Assembly: GCA_013397935.1 (NCBI GenBank)
Contig: VZRN01004247.1
Coordinates: 248,001-312,000, forward strand
Length of the DNA stretch: 64,000 nucleotides
DNA from: Dasyornis broadbenti
Taxonomy: Eukaryota; Chordata; Aves; Passeriformes; Dasyornithidae
Direction of reading: 5' to 3'
This document shows positions 52,541 through 64,000 of the stretch, in pieces (the stretch's first letter is position 1; every line of letters begins with the position of its first letter). The position numbers and the translations under genes are program-made. Under the pieces are notes generated by a model that was given only the letters and a program-made list of their open reading frames with translations, ran no database searches and had not been told where the DNA came from.

Positions 52541-53566
52541 CACCATCCTAAGTACTCACCCTGCCTTCTGTTACTGATAGGTAATTGTTTAGGTAATATT
52601 GATAGGTAATATTAGCTATTCCTGGGAAGTTCCTATTTTAAGTTACCTTCTTTAACTGGTCATACTCTTAGCTGGATACTGCTGCTTCTCCATAGAAAGG
52701 AGTATGCCAAACAAAAACAGTCAAGTGTCCAAATGCTGGAGTTACATGGGTAACACCCACCTGCTATGGCCTGACACAGTTGGGCCAAAGGACCTTTAAA
52801 CATCTCAATAGATGTCAAGGCATAAAGAACCCCAAGGGACTATTGAATGGCTGGCTTTCCAAAAAACTGTACAAATTTAAGATATTACCACCGCAACTCT
52901 CCATTTTAACTAGCCCCACAGTCCAACTGACCAAGCAGAAATTTAAGTTGGTGGTTGGGTTTTGTTTGTTTGTGTTTTTTTACCCAGATAAGTCCACACA
53001 CAATGAGACTTAAGAAATTGCTCAGATGAGATTCCTTCATCCTCTGAGTGTGAGAGGCAATCTAAAATCTGAACCAATTGATGACGGTGGTAGGGTAAAA
53101 CCAATGAGCTCCAGATAAAAAACCAAGCCACCTCTTTATTTGGCTATTTAAGCATCTCCCTCTAAAAGACTAAGCTACTGTGCTGAAAGTAAGACACATG
53201 TATCAGTAGCTTAAGTATCAAGTTTACAACCCACAAGTACAGCAAAGGAACACCTTGCTAAGCAAATCTCAGCTACAGCTCTTGACTCTTAACTTCCAAC
53301 AGGTCAAGTCTTCCAGCCTGCTCAGTGGGTAATCTCTAGCGACAATTTTGTTTCAGACAGCTCTAACAGGAACCCCATAGGCGTTCACAACCAGGGAGTC
53401 TCAGAAAGAACATGTGTGTTGGGGAATGCTGGCCTACTCATCATAAGCCACCATGTCTGTAAGTCAAATTCTGTGTGCTGCATTAGTCTGCATGTCGAAA
53501 GACGGATGGAGAAGGGCAGTTCTTGCAGGGCAGACAAAACTGGAGAATGCAGTATGAAATTACTTA
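52541..53566. other. intergenic, no gene seen
   Basis: No coding exon or RNA gene. A short cluster of GATAGGTAAT-type words occurs near 52577-52612. No further structure recognised. Confidence 0.45.
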
Positions 53567-53870
53567 CAGAATCACAGGATAATTCAGGTCAGAAAGGAGC
53601 TCAGGGTGATCACCAATCCACTCTCCTCAAACCTAGGTAAGCTACAAGATTGGATCATGCTTCTTGTGGCTTAATCTAGCATACTCTTGAAAACCTCCAA
53701 AATAAAGACAGAAAAATCTCTCAGGGAAACCTAGTGCACTGTTTAACTGTCCTAAGGGAAAATATTTTTTTTATCTTACATCTTGGCAGAACTTACCCTG
53801 TTTCAAGCTATGCCTGTTGTGTCTCATCCTCACACTGAACACCCCCTGAGAAGTCTTGCTTCACCTTACT
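53567..53870 (-). mobile_element. CR1 3' fragment, minus strand
   Basis: ACAGAATCACAGGATAATTC and GGTCAGAAAGGAGCTCAGGG at the left are the reversed CR1 tail. AAAATCTCTCAGGGAAACCT, AACTTACCCTGTTTCAAGC and GTTGTGTCTCATCCTCACAC follow, matching the reverse complement of the CR1 3' UTR and ORF2 end. It is moderately diverged. Confidence 0.75.
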
Positions 53871-56800
53871 CAGTAGCTTCTTTAAGTCTAGCTATATGCT
53901 TCAGCATTTTTGATTACAAAAGTAGTCTGGATTTCTACCAGACAAGCAAAGTCTGTGTTTTAAGTGAGATACAGCAGAGGTGCAAGTGAACAGACCTTCC
54001 AAGAGGTCCCATTTGATTCTAATGATAAGGACCAACTTCCGATATTAGAGAGTGATCCAGGAGTCAACAGCTGCTGTTGAAAACAAGGGGGCTGACTGTC
54101 ATTAATTATTTCACAATATTAGTATTAAATATAATAGTATAGACTGATAAAAGAAGTGTCAGTTTCTAAAAAAACAAAATCCAGACAGGAAACCCTTAGC
54201 ACCTCAGATCAAGGGATGAACAATAAACCTTATTAAACCAACAAACCAAGTTTATTTATATAAGTCTGTACAATTGTGATGAACTATGCTAGGACACCAA
54301 TGAAACAAAGTAAACAAATCTCTCCCTCTCTAACAAGTGGGAGGTATAGTCACTCACCTTTACATGCACTTAAAGGAAAAAAGATTACAGCTTTCATACA
54401 ATTATGTAACTATTCAAGAGTACTTTCTTCATGTATTATTCTCAATATAAGAGGTTTGCATGATAATTTACTGACAGTTGCCTTCCCTTGAAAACAATAT
54501 TTCAGTAAAACCCAGAGACTTTGAGAGGGTAAGTGGCAGTTTCATAGTTGCAGATAACTAACACATAGTCCATCATTAAGATTTGCATCCTAAACTCGCT
54601 GCATCTCCTCTGTTTTGGTTTTCTCTACTAAAAGTTACTTGCAACACTGTATGGGTCTCATCCACATTTTGGTTGTATTACAGATAGTCTTGTGTTACCA
54701 AATGTAGAAGTTAACTAAAACTAATACATCAAGGCCAAGCATATTAAAAATACTGTATTTAAGTTTACCTTTAGAGACCACTTGTCACTGCATCTCAGAG
54801 CTCTGAGGCATCTCTGTGAAAAAAAATCAGTTCCTGAATTGTTTGGTCTGGCAATTATTTCTGCAAACCATTAAAGACTGATTATTTTGAAAACTGTCTA
54901 TTGCAAAGTAAGTTTAATTTTTTTTTATTACAAATCTTTAACATCACTTTAGCTGTTGAAAAAACCAAATCATATCAAATGCATATCTACACAGTGAATC
55001 ACAATGTTTCCTATGAAGTTATGATGGTAGATCCCATAAATCCAATCTTAAAAATCTATAAGTATGTATATGTGAGAGCCTACTGCAACTCCAGAGAAGC
55101 TGCTAAAATAGGCCATCAAATAAAGTAGTCTATGATTACATATTTACAGAATAATCCATGTGTCCTAGAACAATGGACTATTCAGTAAATAAGTATTTAA
55201 ATATTTCTAATTATTTGTTTACATGGTAGGCTTCATACGTTGATTTTCTCTTTATACACAGTTTGCAGGATCAATCTGCACACAATTACATGATGTTTCT
55301 TTAAAGCTACTGTTAAAAAAGAGAAAGTTAAATAAGAACTAGATTAAAGTTTCATTAAGAATCCAACAAGAAAGTATCAAACACAGGTTAAATTGCAACC
55401 AGTGTTGGATTTCAGAAAAACAGTAATGCTCTGACACAAGATGAGCATCAGCATTTTCCCTCTTTAGGGTCCCCCAGAAACATTCCTATCCAGTTCAGTG
55501 CTTAAGTTGTTATATACATACTGGCCTGAGTAGGAACACACACGTGCTTGCACGCTTACCTGAACGAGGGCCTCTAACCTTTTAGACTTCTAATTCTCTT
55601 TTAATTTAGTTCTTAGTTTCATATATTCAGTTGTATCTTGTTTTGAAAAGTTCTTTGTTAAATGTCACTTATATTTACACTTTTTTTTCAGTTTTTTACA
55701 CCTGAGTGATAATTTAGCTGTCGATTTGTGTCCAGTCAATTATTCCATAAAGCCATACAATTCTTGTGCTTGTGTTGCACTCCACTTGTATCAGTTTATA
55801 TATGAAAAACATCCATCAGCTACCTCTCATATTACCCACTGACCTTGCTATTATGTCCTTCCCCTTCCACAGAATGTGATTTTTAATTTTTTTTTATTTT
55901 TGTTTATTGATAGAAGCCTTATTCAAATGGTGCAGAAAGCAAGAAACAAAGTGAGCTGGAGCCCAGTGAAGACATGATGACTTAACAAATATGTAATACT
56001 GAAAGCTTGGAGAAGAAATTAAAGCCCAAGCAATGAGCTCCCCAGGGTCATCCCACAAAAAGTTACATCACCCAGTTACAGCTGGAGAGTCTGGATGTGC
56101 TATAGATTACAAGTCCCACGTTAAAAGCTGTGTACCTCTTTCTCATTGGTTAAGTGTAATTAAAAAAGGGAATATGAAGTTAAACAGCTATATCAGCCAA
56201 GCCGTTTTAGTAAGAAGAATCACATTTAATGAGTTTCTTTCTTGCAATTTCAGATGCTCAAGTACAGCTGGTAGAAATTCAAAACAGCCGTAAAGAACTG
56301 TGACAGACGGATACAAATAGTACTGCAGCTTAAAAATGATAAAAAACACCTGAAAAAAAGTCACACAACCCTCCCAAAAAAATTTACACTTTGAACCTAG
56401 GCCAGTTTTTGAAGATTCCCTTCTCCAAAGCTAGGATGAAGGAGGAAGAAGAAGTGGGGAAAAGTGCAGATGACCTTCCAGCCACAAAGGTCTTGCGCCA
56501 ACGTTTATTCACTGTGCCTGTGGTGGTATGTAAGGGGAGATCACCAAGTGCTGATTCTGCGACTGCCAAGAGATTCCTATGGAAATCCAGACCTCAGGCT
56601 AATACTGAACACAGAGTGGACCAACGAGCTGCATCAACAAAATAAAAACAAAACTCAAACTAAAAGAAATGGGAAAACCCCAAATAGCACAGATCCACAT
56701 TTTGTGAGGGGAGCAGAGGAAAGGGCAAGAAGGGAGGTCTATACAGTAAATAGTTGAATGGTTTATGTTACAGATGACTGGCAGTTTTAAAGAGTCTCTT

Positions 56801-56908
56801 CCCAGCTCCATTGCTGCTCCAACCCAGAAGGGAGAACTGAAAAGGGAGGAAAAAAAGTAGGACATCATCATGGAGCATGCAGGATCAGATGCAGCAGAGT
56901 GGGCATGC
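53871..56908 (-). other. RTF1 3' UTR and downstream flank
   Basis: The RTF1 stop codon is at 56909, and the DNA immediately below it on the minus strand must be its 3' untranslated region. Its end is not certain: AATAAA hexamers occur at 55893-55908, at 54251-54256 and elsewhere. No other gene is recognised; the frames at 54901-55128 and 56033-56293 have no family features. Confidence 0.6.
55893..55908 (-). terminator. candidate RTF1 poly(A) signals (two AATAAA)
   Basis: Two minus-strand AATAAA hexamers (55903-55908 and 55893-55898) lie about 1.0 kb past the stop. They are followed on the minus strand by a G/T-richer stretch (CATTCTGTGGAAGGGG). This is a plausible cleavage region, but other AATAAA sites further downstream (such as 54251-54256) would give a longer UTR. 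Confidence 0.4.
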
Positions 56909-63817
<6,909 letters not shown>

Positions 63818-64000
63818 TCAACACAATCATAACTCCCTGCATGAAATTTTTGGCGTATTTCATAATTTCCATTAGGCACAAGGAGAAAAAAAAAAATAAC
63901 AAACCCAACCCCAACATTCTAGCAGTAAGTAGCGTTGCAAGGCTCAGTCTGCTTCTCAGTTCTCACCTCCAAACCCTACACAGAACATTACTTGCTATGA

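Noticed and set aside
63966..64000. Possible further upstream RTF1 exon ending GGTTTGGAG|GTGAGA at the right edge
   Set aside because: In the phase required by the next exon it would read V-W-R before HGSDSRVF, whereas vertebrate RTF1 has a different sequence there (LQLR). It is probably intronic and the true exon lies beyond the window.

Overview
This is vertebrate nuclear DNA, most likely from a bird and probably a songbird. The sequence shows spliced genes with GT-AG introns, AT-rich intergenic DNA, and many 5'-truncated CR1 retrotransposons, several of them ending in the ATTCTGTG-type tails typical of avian CR1. An LTR opening TGTCTTGGTTTGG resembles a family I know from passerine genomes. 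There are no operons, CRISPR arrays or bacterial features.

Two protein-coding genes are supported, both on the minus strand. At the left (3163-4540) is a compact two-exon gene for a type II membrane carbohydrate sulfotransferase of the HNK-1ST/CHST family. Its short first coding exon (4447-4540) encodes the Golgi signal anchor and is spliced in phase 1 to one large catalytic exon (3163-4004), giving a 311-residue protein. At the right (56909-63710) are the last nine coding exons of RTF1, the Plus3-domain subunit and partner of the PAF1 transcription-elongation complex. The upstream exons lie beyond the window. One RTF1 intron uses a GC-AG boundary.

The 52 kb between the genes has no gene I can support and is mostly decayed repeats. 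Region by region: a false-looking 95-bp tandem duplication around a single N (1195-1384); a diverged pair of collinear ~390-bp repeats 13.2 kb apart (9226-9615 and 22470-22865); an ancient CR1 ORF2 fossil (14.7-16.8 kb); CR1 fragments at 26.8, 28.5, 29.3, 32.8, 39.6, 45.4, 53.6 and 57.7 kb; a 736-bp LTR with a 5-bp target duplication and internal 22-bp repeats (33877-34612); a 651-bp solo LTR nested inside a CR1 with a 4-bp target duplication (41592-42242); and a 1.2-kb LTR-like insert that seems to split another CR1 (51155-52381).

The two genes do not form a functional unit. One modifies glycans in the Golgi and the other acts on elongating RNA polymerase II. I found no new multi-gene system. 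The most interesting items are the short sulfotransferase paralogue, the nested insertion histories, the paired unknown repeat and the GC-AG intron of RTF1.
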